NCBI RefSeq assembly: GCF_036226605.1
Contig: NZ_CP109000.1
Coordinates: 5,328,501-5,392,500 of the forward strand
Length of the DNA stretch: 64,000 bases
Origin: Streptomyces sp. NBC_00704
Lineage (GTDB): Bacteria; Actinomycetota; Actinomycetes; Streptomycetales; Streptomycetaceae
Reading direction: 5' to 3'
Shown here: positions 38,890-47,432 of the stretch, piece after piece
How positions within the stretch are numbered: position 1 is the stretch's first letter
How the letters are laid out: each line of letters begins with the position of its first letter
The notes under the pieces: model-generated
The model's input: the letters and a program-made list of their open reading frames with translations, nothing else
What the model was told of the DNA's origin: nothing
Database searches by the model: none
Translations under genes and position numbers: made by a program

Positions 38890-38930
38890 CGCGCCGGGCC
38901 CTGCCGTGAGCCACGGCGGGGCCCGGCGCG
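38890..38930 (+). terminator. Terminator hairpin after the DUF3152 gene
   Basis: 19-bp stem (38890-38908 with 38912-38930) with one G-T pair and a 3-nt loop. It separates this transcript from the exopolysaccharide-like cluster. Confidence 0.8.
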
Positions 38931-39133
38931 CGGGCCGTGGCGTGACGTCGCGTGGTCGGCTGATCTCTTAGCGCGAGCGAACGCGACCCGCACGGGAAAG
39001 TTACGTCCGTTCACCCCTTTTGGTGGTGCGACGGACAACCGTCCATCGCACCACCGCCTTGTCCGCATACGTTCGTCCCGCTGTGAGCCGCCGGGTCAAC
39101 GGCGGCTCCCCCAACGGGAGATCGGGAGAGCGC

Positions 39134-40903
39134 GTGCGCATCGGACTGCTTACGGAGGGTGGCTATCCGTATGTGAGCGGTGACGCCGGGGTCTGGTGCG
39201 ACCGGCTCGTGCGCGGGCTCGGGCAGCACCGGTTCGACGTCTACGCGCTCAGCCGGACCGAACAGCAGGAGGAAGCGGGCTGGATCGCCCTCCCGCCGCA
39301 GGTCGGACAGGTGCGCACGGCGCCGCTGTGGCGGGCCGAGGAGGACGGGGTCGCCCACGGGCGGCGCGCGCGCCGGCGGTTCGCGGAGTGCTACGAGGAA
39401 CTGGCGGCCGTCCTGTGCGAGGGCGGGCCCGCCGACGCGACGGCGCCCTCCGAGACCCGGTCCACCGCTCAGGCGGACCGTTTCGCCAACGCGCTGTACG
39501 GCCTCGCCGAACTCGCCCGCGACGAGGGCGGGCTCGTGGGCGCGCTCCGCTCGGAGGGCGCGGTGCGCGCCCTGGAACGCGCCTGCCGCGCGCCCGGCGC
39601 GCTGCGCCCGGCGCGCGAGGCGCGGGTACCGGATCTCCTCACCGTCGCGGCCCACCTGGAACGCGCCCTGCGCCCCCTCTCGCTCGACTGGTACGACGAC
39701 CACGGCGGCGACGACGGTGCGGGCCTGGGCTCGGTCGACCTGTGCCATGCCACGTCCGGCGGCGCGGCGGCCCTGCCCGGACTGCTCGCCCGGCACTTCT
39801 TCGACGTGCCGCTGCTGGTGACCGAGTACGGGGTACGGCTGCGCACGCACTACCTGGGCGGGGGCGGACCCTCGCCCGCCGGCTCCGGCGACACGCCCCC
39901 GGCCGAGGCCGCGCCCGCCGTGCGCTCCCTGCTCGCCGCCTTCCACGGCAGGCTCGCGGCGGAGGCGTACCGGCGGGCGGCCTGTGTCACGCCGGGCAAC
40001 GCGCACGCCCGTCGCTGGCAGGAGCGCTGCGGCGCCGACCGCGCCAAACTGCGCACCGTCTACCCCGGCATGGACGCGTCCCGCTTCGCCCGGGTGGGCG
40101 ACGCCCCGGACGCCGCCGACCCGTACACCCTCGTCCGGGTGGGCCGGGTGGAGCCGGCCAAGGACCTGGTGTCCCTGCTGCACGCCTTCGCGGAGATCCG
40201 CAGGGCGGAGCCGAGAGCACGCCTGAGGATCGTCGGCGCCGCGACCGGCGCGGAGGGCCGGGCCTACCTCGGCCACTGCCGGATGCTGGCCGCGCAGCTC
40301 TTCCCCGACGAGGCCGACGGACCGCACAGCGTCGGCGACAACCCGGTGTCCTTCGAGGAGATCGGCGGCCCGGAGGCGCCCACCCTCGCCGACGTGTACG
40401 CGGCCGGCGCGGTGGTCGTGCTGTCCAGCGTCGTCGAGGGGTTCCCGGTCGGTCTGGTCGAAGCGATGTTCTGCGGCCGCGCGACCGTGTCCACCGACGT
40501 GGGCGCGGTGGTCGAGGTCGTCGGCGGCACGGGGCTGGTCGTTCCGCCGCGCAATCCGCGGGCCCTCGCGGAGACCTGCGGGGCGCTGCTGCGCGATCCC
40601 GAGCGCCGTGCGCGCCTGGGCGCCGCCGCCCGCGCCCGAGCCCTCGAACTGTTCACCGTCGAGCAGAACGTGGCGGCGTTCCACGGCATCTACCTGGACC
40701 TCGTCTCCCGGGCCCCGGTGAGCCCGCACGTCTTCGACGACGACGGCGAGCCCCGGCCGTTCGCCGTCCCGGCCGAGGCCCGGCTGCCGGGCCTGTGGCT
40801 CGACCTCGCCGCGCGGGACGCCACCCGGCACGGCCCGCCTCGGACGGCGGAACCGACGACGCGGGAGACCTCGCCGGTCGCCGCCACGGAGGGAGCACGA
40901 TGA
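39134..40903 (+). CDS. PelF-like (DUF3492) GT4 glycosyltransferase
   Basis: A 589-residue cytosolic glycosyltransferase. The N-terminal part starts VRIGLLTEGGYPYVSGDAGVWCDRLVRGL, a DUF3492-type signature known from PelF. Residues 200-330 include LCHATSGGAAALPGLLA and LVTEYGVRLRTHYLGG. The GT4 C-domain contains LVRVGRVEPAKDLVSLLHAF, GEIGG-like loops and the donor-site E435-x7-E443 (EGFPVGLVEAMFCGR). PelF uses UDP-GalNAc to build a 1,4-linked aminosugar polymer; whether the donor is the same here is inferred. GTG 39134 sits behind GGGAGAGC. It starts a coupled cluster (ATGA overlap). Confidence 0.85.
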   Translation: MRIGLLTEGGYPYVSGDAGVWCDRLVRGLGQHRFDVYALSRTEQQEEAGWIALPPQVGQVRTAPLWRAEEDGVAHGRRARRRFAECYEELAAVLCEGGPADATAPSETRSTAQADRFANALYGLAELARDEGGLVGALRSEGAVRALERACRAPGALRPAREARVPDLLTVAAHLERALRPLSLDWYDDHGGDDGAGLGSVDLCHATSGGAAALPGLLARHFFDVPLLVTEYGVRLRTHYLGGGGPSPAGSGDTPPAEAAPAVRSLLAAFHGRLAAEAYRRAACVTPGNAHARRWQERCGADRAKLRTVYPGMDASRFARVGDAPDAADPYTLVRVGRVEPAKDLVSLLHAFAEIRRAEPRARLRIVGAATGAEGRAYLGHCRMLAAQLFPDEADGPHSVGDNPVSFEEIGGPEAPTLADVYAAGAVVVLSSVVEGFPVGLVEAMFCGRATVSTDVGAVVEVVGGTGLVVPPRNPRALAETCGALLRDPERRARLGAAARARALELFTVEQNVAAFHGIYLDLVSRAPVSPHVFDDDGEPRPFAVPAEARLPGLWLDLAARDATRHGPPRTAEPTTRETSPVAATEGAR

Positions 40904-42186
40904 GCGGGCTCGGCGAACTGGACCGGCCCGGCGCGGCGGACGCCCCCGAAGCCCCCTCCGACGCGAACCCCGCCCGCTACGGCCCCGCCCCCGATGGCCC
41001 CTTTCCCGATGGCACCTCCCCCTACGACCCCCCTCCCCACGGTCCAGCCTCCGAGGGCTCAGCCTCCGACGGCCGCGGGCCCGGCGTCACCCGCCGCGGC
41101 GCGGCCGACCCGGTGAAGGCCCTGATGCACCGCCACCGCGCACTCTGCGAACGCGCCGTCGACCCCTTGGAGATCGCGGCGGGCCTGGAGGCGCACGGGG
41201 TCACCGACCGCACCGCCGCGCGCTTCCGGCACCGCGACGTCTTCTCCCTCGCCGAGGAGATGTACGCCCGCGTGCCCCGTGACGGCGACACGCCCCCGCC
41301 CCCCGCGCCCGCCGCCCCTGCGCGACCCCGTGCCGACTGGGCGCTGCTCACCCTCCTGCCCGGCGTCCTGTGCGCCGCCACCCTGACCGGCATGCGCCTC
41401 ACCGACGGCCGGACCTGTCTGCTCGTCACCGCCGCGGGCCTGCTCGCCGTGGCGCTCGCCGTGCACGCGACGCTGCGGCGGGGCCCGCTGAGCGGGTACC
41501 GCCGCGCCCACCCCCGGTCCCAGCGGACCGAGGCCTGGACCTGCTGGCTCATCGGCTACACCGCCCTCGGCGACGGCCTCCTGCGCGCCGCCGTCCACGG
41601 CGGTCCCGACGCGCTGCCCGACGGCACGACGGGCGGCCCCTGGCCCTTCGCCGCCGCCCGACTGCTCACCCTCACCCTGGCCTGCGCGCCCGCCGCCTGG
41701 AGCGCCCACTTCCTCACCGCCCAGGCCCGCCGCCGGCTGCACTCCAGCCGCGGCCTGGAGGAGTTCGCGGCCGGAGTGCAGCCCCTGCTCCTCGCCGCCC
41801 TCGCCCTGTTCCTCGGCGCGCTCACCGCCCTGACCGCCCTCGGCGCCACCGCCCTGGGCGAGCCCGCCGACTACGCCCCGGTCCTCACCCTGGGCGCCCT
41901 CCTCTTCCTCGCCCGCCTCCTCACCGTCCACGGATTCGCCCACGCCCCCGCCGTCGTCGTCGCGGCCGCAGGGGCGGCGGAGGTCCTCGCCCCGGCCACC
42001 GTCTTCGCGGGCCGCCTGCCCGGCTGCGGCTTCCTGGCCACCCCCGTCGAGAGCCTCCTGGCCGCCTGGGGCCCGGCCGGCGTCCCCTCCGCGGTGTGCG
42101 CGAGCGGCGCCCTGATCCTGCTCATCCACGCGACCCGCACGCTGACCAGGGCCTCCGCGCACGCCCGGACGGACCAGCCGTGCTGA
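40900..42186 (+). CDS. Polytopic membrane protein of the exopolysaccharide-like cluster
   Basis: A 428-residue protein. A Pro/Gly-rich N-terminus of about 70 residues precedes VKALMHRHRALCERAVDPLEIAAGLEAHGVTDRTAARFRHRDVFSLAEEMYARV, a helical module seen on other Streptomyces membrane proteins. Eight to nine membrane helices follow (from ADWALLTLLPGVLCAATLTGM to ALILLIHATRTL). It is not recognisably PelG, the 12-helix Pel exporter, but occupies that place beside the glycosyltransferase. Its start overlaps the preceding stop (ATGA). Role as exporter or scaffold is inference. Confidence 0.78.
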   Translation: MSGLGELDRPGAADAPEAPSDANPARYGPAPDGPFPDGTSPYDPPPHGPASEGSASDGRGPGVTRRGAADPVKALMHRHRALCERAVDPLEIAAGLEAHGVTDRTAARFRHRDVFSLAEEMYARVPRDGDTPPPPAPAAPARPRADWALLTLLPGVLCAATLTGMRLTDGRTCLLVTAAGLLAVALAVHATLRRGPLSGYRRAHPRSQRTEAWTCWLIGYTALGDGLLRAAVHGGPDALPDGTTGGPWPFAAARLLTLTLACAPAAWSAHFLTAQARRRLHSSRGLEEFAAGVQPLLLAALALFLGALTALTALGATALGEPADYAPVLTLGALLFLARLLTVHGFAHAPAVVVAAAGAAEVLAPATVFAGRLPGCGFLATPVESLLAAWGPAGVPSAVCASGALILLIHATRTLTRASAHARTDQPC

Positions 42187-42316
42187 CCCGAGCCCGCCGC
42201 CACCCGCACCCGCGGCCACCGCGCGCGACGCAGCCCCCACCGTGCCCCGAGGGCACGACGCGCGCGTGCCCGCACCCGGCCGCGACCCACCGCAACACCC
42301 TCGAAGGAGAGACCAG

Positions 42317-42463
42317 ATGACCACCTCCCGATCCGGAGCGACCGGTGCCACCGGTGCCACCGGGGCACCCGCGGTCGCCGGAGCACACGGGGCGACCGGG
42401 ACGACCGGAGCCCCCGCGGCCCCCGCCACCGCCGTGACGCACGCCCCGGGAGCCGCACGATGA
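42317..42463 (+). CDS. 48-residue collagen-like Gly-X-Y peptide
   Basis: MTTSRSGATGATGATGAPAV continues AGAHGATGTTGAPAAPATAVTHAPGAAR. About eight Gly-X-Y-like triplets, mostly GAT, GTT and GAP, with no signal peptide and no cysteine. The start ATG at 42317 has an excellent GAAGGAGAG site, and the stop overlaps the epimerase start (ATGA), so translation is very likely. It may be a structural peptide or mainly a coupling leader for the epimerase. It is too short for a stable collagen triple helix on its own. Confidence 0.65.
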   Translation: MTTSRSGATGATGATGAPAVAGAHGATGTTGAPAAPATAVTHAPGAAR

Positions 42464-43422
42464 GGGTCCTGCTGATCGGAGCCAACGGATACCTCGGCCG
42501 CTTCGTCGCCGACCGTCTGCTCGCCGACCCGGCCGTGCAGCTCACCGCGCTCGGCCGCGGCGACGACGCCGACGTCCGCTTCGACCTCGCGTCCGGCAGC
42601 CCCGGGGCGCTCACCCGGTTCCTCGACGCGGTCCACCCCCAGGTCGTCGTCAACTGCGCCGGCACCACCCGCGGCGGCGCCCGCGAGCTGACCCGCCACA
42701 ACACCGTCGCCGTCGCCACCGTCTGCGAGGCGCTGCGCCGCAGCGGCTGCGGCGCCCGGCTGGTGCAGATCGGCTGCGGCGCCGAGTACGGCCCGAGCCA
42801 GCCCGGCTCCTCCACCGCGGAGGACGCCGTACCGCGCCCCGGCGGCCCGTACGGCGTCAGCAAACTCGCCGCGACCGAACTCGTCCTCGGCTCCGGTCTG
42901 GACGCCGTCGTGCTCCGGGTGTTCTCGCCCGCGGGCCCCGGCACGCCCGCCGGCTCCCCGCTGGGCCGGCTCGCCGAGGCCATGCGCCGCGCCATGCAGT
43001 CCGGCGACGGGGAGCTCAAACTCGGCGGCCTCGGCGTCCAGCGCGACTTCATCGACGTCCGGGACGTCGCCCGCGCCGTGCACGCGGCCTCCCTCTCCGC
43101 GGCCCAGGGCGTCATCAACATCGGCTCCGGCCGCGCCGTCCGGCTGCGCGACGCCGCAGCGGTCCTCGCGCGCGTGGCCGGGTACGGCGGCGCGCTGCAC
43201 GAACTCGACGGCCCGCCCGGCGGCCACCTCCGGAGCGCCATCGGCCACCCCCGCCTCGAGCCCGACCACGCCGGACCGGTCGCGTACCCGTACCCGGACG
43301 GCTGCGGGAGCTGGCAGCAGGCCGATGTGCGCACGGCCCGCGACCGGCTCGGCTGGCGGCCCCGCATCAACCTCGAGGAGTCCCTCGCCGACATCTGGAT
43401 GGAGGCGGCATGTCGTATCTGA
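42460..43422 (+). CDS. NAD-dependent NDP-sugar epimerase/dehydratase
   Basis: A 320-residue extended SDR enzyme. The Rossmann glycine motif is RVLLIGANGYLGRFVADRLL. VVVNCAGTTRGGARELTRHNTVAV follows, and the catalytic pair is Y131-x3-K135 (GGPYGVSKLAATE). The residue before is in QIGCGAEYG, where many members have Ser/Thr. Substrate side: LRVFSPAGPGTPAGSPLG and RDFIDVRDVARAVHAA. Such enzymes epimerise or oxidise UDP-sugars. In Pel-type loci PelX supplies UDP-GalNAc from UDP-GlcNAc, a plausible role here. Overlaps the next gene by 13 bp. Confidence 0.87.
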   Translation: MRVLLIGANGYLGRFVADRLLADPAVQLTALGRGDDADVRFDLASGSPGALTRFLDAVHPQVVVNCAGTTRGGARELTRHNTVAVATVCEALRRSGCGARLVQIGCGAEYGPSQPGSSTAEDAVPRPGGPYGVSKLAATELVLGSGLDAVVLRVFSPAGPGTPAGSPLGRLAEAMRRAMQSGDGELKLGGLGVQRDFIDVRDVARAVHAASLSAAQGVINIGSGRAVRLRDAAAVLARVAGYGGALHELDGPPGGHLRSAIGHPRLEPDHAGPVAYPYPDGCGSWQQADVRTARDRLGWRPRINLEESLADIWMEAACRI

Positions 43423-44168
43423 CCGGCACACCGGCGGGCACCGCGAGCGCCGGAACCACCGACGTCCGCACCGGCCTCGGCGTTCCGGGCCTCGCCCACC
43501 CCCTCCTCGCCCCGGCCGAGTGGGCCGAGCTGACCCACCCCGGCCGCCCCCTGCACTGGGCCGTCCTCGACGTCGCCGACGGGCCCGGCGTCCGCCCCGA
43601 CCCGCGCTGCCTGGAATGGACGGGCCGGCTGCGCAACGCGGGCGTCCGCGTCCTCGGCCGCCTCGACCTGCGCCACGGCGCCCGCGCCTTCGCCGAGACG
43701 GTCCTCGACGCGCGCCGTCACCTGGACTGGTACCAGGTCGACGGCTTCCTCCTGGACCGCTGTCCCGCCGAGCGCGCCGCGCTGCCCGCGGTGCGCCGCA
43801 CGACCGACACCCTGCGCACCCTTCACGAAGCGCCCCACCTCGTCCTCGGCCACGGCACCCACCCGCACCCCGGATACGCCGAACACGCCGAGCAGTTGGT
43901 CACCTTCCGCGGCTCGTGGAACGACTACCGCTGGTCGCAGGTGGCGGAGTGGACCGCCGAGCATCCGCCCGAGCGCTTCTGCCACCTCGTGCACGGCGTG
44001 CCGCGCCGCCATCTCGACGAGGCGCTGCGCATCGCCCGCTGGCAGGGCGCCGGCACGATCTGGTTCACCGACGCCGCCGATCGGGCGGGCCTGGCCGACC
44101 CCTGGGAGACCATGCCCGGCTACTGGGACGAAATCGTCTCGCGCATTGGAACAGGTGTCTCGGAATGA
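43410..44168 (+). CDS. Spherulin-4-like TIM-barrel protein (GH114/GH135 superfamily)
   Basis: A 252-residue protein. GVPGLAHPLLAPAEWAEL, WAVLDVADGPGVRPDPRCLEW, AGVRVLGRLDLRHGARAFAETVLDARRHLDWYQVDGFLLDR and LVTFRGSWNDYRW follow the spherulation-specific family 4 pattern (fungal Sph3, Ega3-like). The catalytic DG-hhLDE motif reads D111-G-F-L-L-D116-R117: the usual Glu after the second Asp is Arg. There is no signal peptide, so it may act in the cytosol or bind polymer rather than hydrolyse. The start ATG at 43410 lies inside the epimerase gene with GGAGG just upstream. Confidence 0.82.
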   Translation: MSYLTGTPAGTASAGTTDVRTGLGVPGLAHPLLAPAEWAELTHPGRPLHWAVLDVADGPGVRPDPRCLEWTGRLRNAGVRVLGRLDLRHGARAFAETVLDARRHLDWYQVDGFLLDRCPAERAALPAVRRTTDTLRTLHEAPHLVLGHGTHPHPGYAEHAEQLVTFRGSWNDYRWSQVAEWTAEHPPERFCHLVHGVPRRHLDEALRIARWQGAGTIWFTDAADRAGLADPWETMPGYWDEIVSRIGTGVSE

Positions 44169-44231
44169 AGAGGGCCGTGGCAGTGTTACGGGGAGAACAA
44201 CCGTAGTGATCGACCGACCAACGGAGTCCCC

Positions 44232-45410
44232 GTGTCGCTGCCACCCCTGGTCGAGCCAGCCTCTGAGCTCACCGTAGACGAGGTTCGACGGTACTCCCGC
44301 CACCTGATCATCCCGGATGTCGGGATGGACGGGCAGAAGCGGCTGAAGAACGCCAAGGTGCTCTGTGTCGGCGCCGGCGGCCTGGGCTCGCCGGCGCTGA
44401 TGTACCTGGCCGCGGCGGGCGTGGGCACGCTCGGCATCGTGGAGTTCGACGAGGTCGACGAGTCGAACCTGCAACGCCAGATCATCCACAGCCAGGCCGA
44501 CATCGGCCGCTCCAAGGCCGAGTCCGCCCGCGACTCCGTCCTCGGCATCAACCCGTACGTGAACGTGGTCCTTCACGAAGAGCGGCTCGAAGCCGAGAAC
44601 GTGATGGAGATCTTCGCCCAGTACGACCTGATCGTCGACGGCACGGACAACTTCGCGACCCGCTACCTGGTCAACGACGCGTGCGTGCTGCTCAACAAGC
44701 CGTACGTGTGGGGCTCGATCTACCGCTTCGACGGCCAGGCGTCCGTCTTCTGGTCCGAGCACGGCCCCTGCTACCGCTGCCTCTACCCGGAGCCCCCGCC
44801 CCCCGGCATGGTCCCCTCCTGCGCCGAGGGCGGCGTCCTGGGCGTGCTGTGCGCGTCCATCGGCTCCATCCAGGTCAACGAGGCCATCAAGCTCCTCGCG
44901 GGCATCGGCGAGCCGCTCGTCGGCCGTCTGATGATCTACGACGCCCTGGAGATGCAGTACCGGCAGGTCAAGGTCCGCAAGGACCCCGACTGCGCGGTCT
45001 GCGGCGACAACCCGACCGTCACCGAGCTCATCGACTACGAGGCCTTCTGCGGCGTCGTCTCCGAAGAGGCTCAGCAGGCGGCGGCCGGCGCCACGATCAC
45101 TCCCAAGCAGCTCAAGGAGTGGATCGACGACGGCGAGAACATCGAGATCATCGACGTCCGCGAGCCGAACGAGTACGAGATCGTCTCCATTCCGGGCGCC
45201 AAGCTGATCCCGAAGAACGAGTTCCTCATGGGCACCGCCCTGGAGGGCCTGCCGCAGGACAAGAAGATCGTCCTGCATTGCAAGACGGGTGTCCGCAGTG
45301 CGGAGGTCCTCGCCGTGCTGAAGTCCGCGGGCTTCTCGGACGCCGTCCACGTCGGCGGTGGCGTGATCGGCTGGGTCCACCAGATCGAGCCGAGCAAGCC
45401 CGTCTACTGA
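44232..45410 (+). CDS. moeZ: MoeZ: adenylyltransferase/sulfurtransferase
   Basis: A 392-residue cytosolic two-domain enzyme that adenylates and thiolates sulfur-carrier proteins (ThiS-, MoaD- and CysO-like) for cofactor, tRNA and natural-product sulfur chemistry. Residues 1-260 are an E1-like (ThiF) domain with GAGGLGSPALMYLAAAGVGTLGIVEFDEVDESNLQRQ and the zinc-type cysteines CYRCLYPEPP and CAVCG. The rhodanese domain is residues 285-390, with the catalytic loop C350-KTGVRSAE. It corresponds to Rv3206c. GTG 44232 has GGAGTCCCC upstream. It is 63 nt after the Pel-like cluster and may have its own promoter. Confidence 0.95.
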   Translation: MSLPPLVEPASELTVDEVRRYSRHLIIPDVGMDGQKRLKNAKVLCVGAGGLGSPALMYLAAAGVGTLGIVEFDEVDESNLQRQIIHSQADIGRSKAESARDSVLGINPYVNVVLHEERLEAENVMEIFAQYDLIVDGTDNFATRYLVNDACVLLNKPYVWGSIYRFDGQASVFWSEHGPCYRCLYPEPPPPGMVPSCAEGGVLGVLCASIGSIQVNEAIKLLAGIGEPLVGRLMIYDALEMQYRQVKVRKDPDCAVCGDNPTVTELIDYEAFCGVVSEEAQQAAAGATITPKQLKEWIDDGENIEIIDVREPNEYEIVSIPGAKLIPKNEFLMGTALEGLPQDKKIVLHCKTGVRSAEVLAVLKSAGFSDAVHVGGGVIGWVHQIEPSKPVY

Positions 45411-45427
45411 CAGGGCCGTTCGCTCTG

Positions 45428-45448
45428 CCCACCGGGTCGCCCGGTGGG
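45428..45448. terminator. Hairpin 1 after moeZ
   Basis: 9-bp perfect stem (45428-45436 with 45440-45448), 3-nt loop. Confidence 0.6.
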
Positions 45449-45450
45449 AC

Positions 45451-45493
45451 CGGCGGGGGCCGCGCGTACCACGAGTGCGTGCGGCCCCCGCCG
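45451..45493. terminator. Hairpin 2 between moeZ and the lipoprotein hydrolase
   Basis: 16-bp stem (45451-45466 with 45478-45493, one G-T pair) and an 11-nt loop. It sits between convergent stops and could serve both strands. Confidence 0.7.
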
Positions 45494-45496
45494 TCG

Positions 45497-47059
45497 TCAT
45501 GAGCAGACCTTGCCGTCCTTCGGGACCGTCCCCTTCAGCAGGTAGGCGTTCACGGTCGAGGCGACGCAGTCGTTCCCGCTCGTGTAGGCGCCGTGTCCCT
45601 CGCCCTTCCAGGTGAGCAGCACGCCGACCCCCTTGCCCAGTTCGTCCGCCATCCTGCGCGCGCCCTCGTACGGCGTCGCCGGGTCCCCGGTGTTGCCGAC
45701 CAGCAGGATCGGCGCCGCGCCCGGTGCGCTCACCTCCGGGGTGTCGTACTGCCCGGCCACCGGCCAGTCGTGGCACCAGCCGGCCGTGTCCCAGCCCAGG
45801 AAGTCCCCGAAGACGGGGGAGATCTTCTCGAACTGCGCCAGACGCCGCTTCGTCTCCTGCGCGGTGGGCCGCTGCCTGTCGTCCAGGCACGATATGACCC
45901 GTTGGGAGTGGGCCGAGGTGCCGTAGTGCCCCGAGGAGTCGCGGTCGTTGTAGCCGTCGGCGAGCGCCAGCAGTTCGGCGCCGTCGCCCTTCTTCGCCGC
46001 CGCCAGGGCGCTGGTCAGGCTCGGCCAGCTCTGTTCGCTGTACAGCGGGAGCACGATGCCGGTCAGGGCCAGCGTCTGCGTCAGCTTGCGTCCGTCGGAG
46101 GCGGGCAGCGGCTCGGCGTCGAGCCGGTGCAGCAGGTCCGCGATCTCCCGGCTGCCCTTCTTCGGGTCCTCGCCGGTCGACGCGAGGTAGTCGTCGAGGG
46201 CCCGCTGGAAGCCGCGCGCCTGGTTCTGGGCATGGCCCACCGCGTCGGCGGTCGGGTCGACGACCGCGTCCAGGACGATCCGTCCCACGTTCCCGGGGAA
46301 CAGGTGGGCGTACACCCCGCCCAGCTCGGTGCCGTAGGAGATGCCGAAGTAGTGCGTCTTGCGATCGCCGAGGACCTGACGCATCAGGTCCATGTCGCGG
46401 GCGGTGTCGGTCGTCGACGCGTGCGCCAGCAGAGGGCCCGCCGCCTTCGCGCAGCCCTTGCCGAAGTCGGTGGCGTCCTGGAAGAACGCCCGTTCCTCCG
46501 CCGGGGTGTCCGGCGTGTAGTCCAGCGACTCGGCGGCCTGGACGTCCTTGTCGCTGCGGCAGCGGACGCCCTCGCTGGCGCCGACCGAGCGCGGGTCCCA
46601 GCTCACCAGGTCGTAGTGCTCGCGCAGCGAGGAGAACATGGAGCCGAAGGCGGGCAGCGTCGTGACGCCGGAGCCGCCGGGCCCGCCGAAGTTGAACAGC
46701 AGCGAGCCGGCCCGGTCGCCTCCGCTCGCCTTGGACGTGGCACGCACCAGAGCGATGCCGATCGTGTCGCCGTCCGGCTTCGACCAGTCCAGCGGCGCCT
46801 TCATCGTGGCGCACCGCCAGTCGGCGCCCGGTGCGGCCGAACCTCCGGCGCCCTTGCAGCGACCCCAGTCCAGCTTCTGCCCGGTCAGTGAGGCCGGCGG
46901 GGCGGCCGCCGTTCCCGTCGCCGCGGGGGAGCCGGCCGAGGCGTGGACGTCGGCCGTCCTCCCCTTACCGTCCCCGCTCCCGCCCGACCCGCCGCCACAC
47001 CCCGTCGCCAGCAGTGCGGCGGCGGCTCCCAGCGCCGTCCACCGTCCCCATCGCGCCAT
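45497..47059 (-). CDS. Secreted lipoprotein alpha/beta hydrolase (tripeptidyl aminopeptidase-like) 1
   Basis: A 520-residue exported peptidase of the SlpD/SlpE family. The signal peptide ends in the lipobox LATGC, Cys21 lipidated. The fold shows LFNFGGPGGSGVTTLPAFG, YDLVSWDPRSVGASEGVRC, the nucleophile elbow GISYGTELGG with S241, the acid in GNTGDPATPYEGARRM and the histidine in GEGHGAYTSG. It removes N-terminal oligopeptides or esters in relatives. There is a paralogue upstream. A TAATAT -10 at 47119..47114, with CTGAAA 17 bp further, is a good promoter candidate. Confidence 0.9.
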   Translation of the reverse strand: MARWGRWTALGAAAALLATGCGGGSGGSGDGKGRTADVHASAGSPAATGTAAAPPASLTGQKLDWGRCKGAGGSAAPGADWRCATMKAPLDWSKPDGDTIGIALVRATSKASGGDRAGSLLFNFGGPGGSGVTTLPAFGSMFSSLREHYDLVSWDPRSVGASEGVRCRSDKDVQAAESLDYTPDTPAEERAFFQDATDFGKGCAKAAGPLLAHASTTDTARDMDLMRQVLGDRKTHYFGISYGTELGGVYAHLFPGNVGRIVLDAVVDPTADAVGHAQNQARGFQRALDDYLASTGEDPKKGSREIADLLHRLDAEPLPASDGRKLTQTLALTGIVLPLYSEQSWPSLTSALAAAKKGDGAELLALADGYNDRDSSGHYGTSAHSQRVISCLDDRQRPTAQETKRRLAQFEKISPVFGDFLGWDTAGWCHDWPVAGQYDTPEVSAPGAAPILLVGNTGDPATPYEGARRMADELGKGVGVLLTWKGEGHGAYTSGNDCVASTVNAYLLKGTVPKDGKVCS

Positions 47060-47432
47060 CGCACGTCCCCCCTCGCAGGCCGTCCACGCTCGGTGGCGGA
47101 CGGCTGTCAGGCCATATTAGGCGGCGGGCGATCCGGCCGTTTCAGCCTGTGGATAACCTTTTGACCTGCGGATTTTCTTCGTTCGCGAGCCGGGCGTTCG
47201 TTGGCCGGGGGCTCGAAGGCCCGGGGGTCCGAGCCTCGGAGGCTCGGAGGTTCGAGGGCTCGGCGGTGCGGAGGTTCGAGGGAGACCACGGCGGGCGGCC
47301 GGGGGCCGGCCCACGGCAGCGGATAGCCAGGGCGGGAGGATCGGGGAGGAGGCGGTCGCCGCGTCAGGCGCCGGGTTCAGGTGTCAGGGTTCACGAGTTA
47401 GGTGCCAGATGCCAGGCGCCAGGTCTCAGGTC
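47060..47432. repeat. Low-complexity repeats between the two hydrolase genes
   Basis: 373 bp without a gene. 47200-47290 is built of gaggttcgagg/ggctcggagg variants. 47360-47440 is built of caggtgtcag/gccaggtctcag variants, a tandem of 6-8-bp units that runs into the next stop. It includes the promoter of the 45497-47059 gene at 47114-47119. Its origin is probably slippage. Confidence 0.65.
47114..47119 (-). promoter_or_regulatory. Promoter of the first lipoprotein hydrolase
   Basis: TAATAT on the minus strand with CTGAAA 17 bp upstream of it. The leader is about 50 nt and contains an AGGGGGG site before ATG 47059. Confidence 0.5.

Noticed and set aside
40900..42186. PelG exporter
   Set aside because: About 8-9 helices and a different N-terminal module. 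No PelG-like motif could be recognised, so only the position is similar.
41871..46814. A minus-strand open frame of more than 1600 codons
   Set aside because: It lies opposite several convincing genes (membrane protein, epimerase, spherulin-4-like, moeZ) and has no protein-like composition. Antisense frames stay open in very GC-rich DNA.
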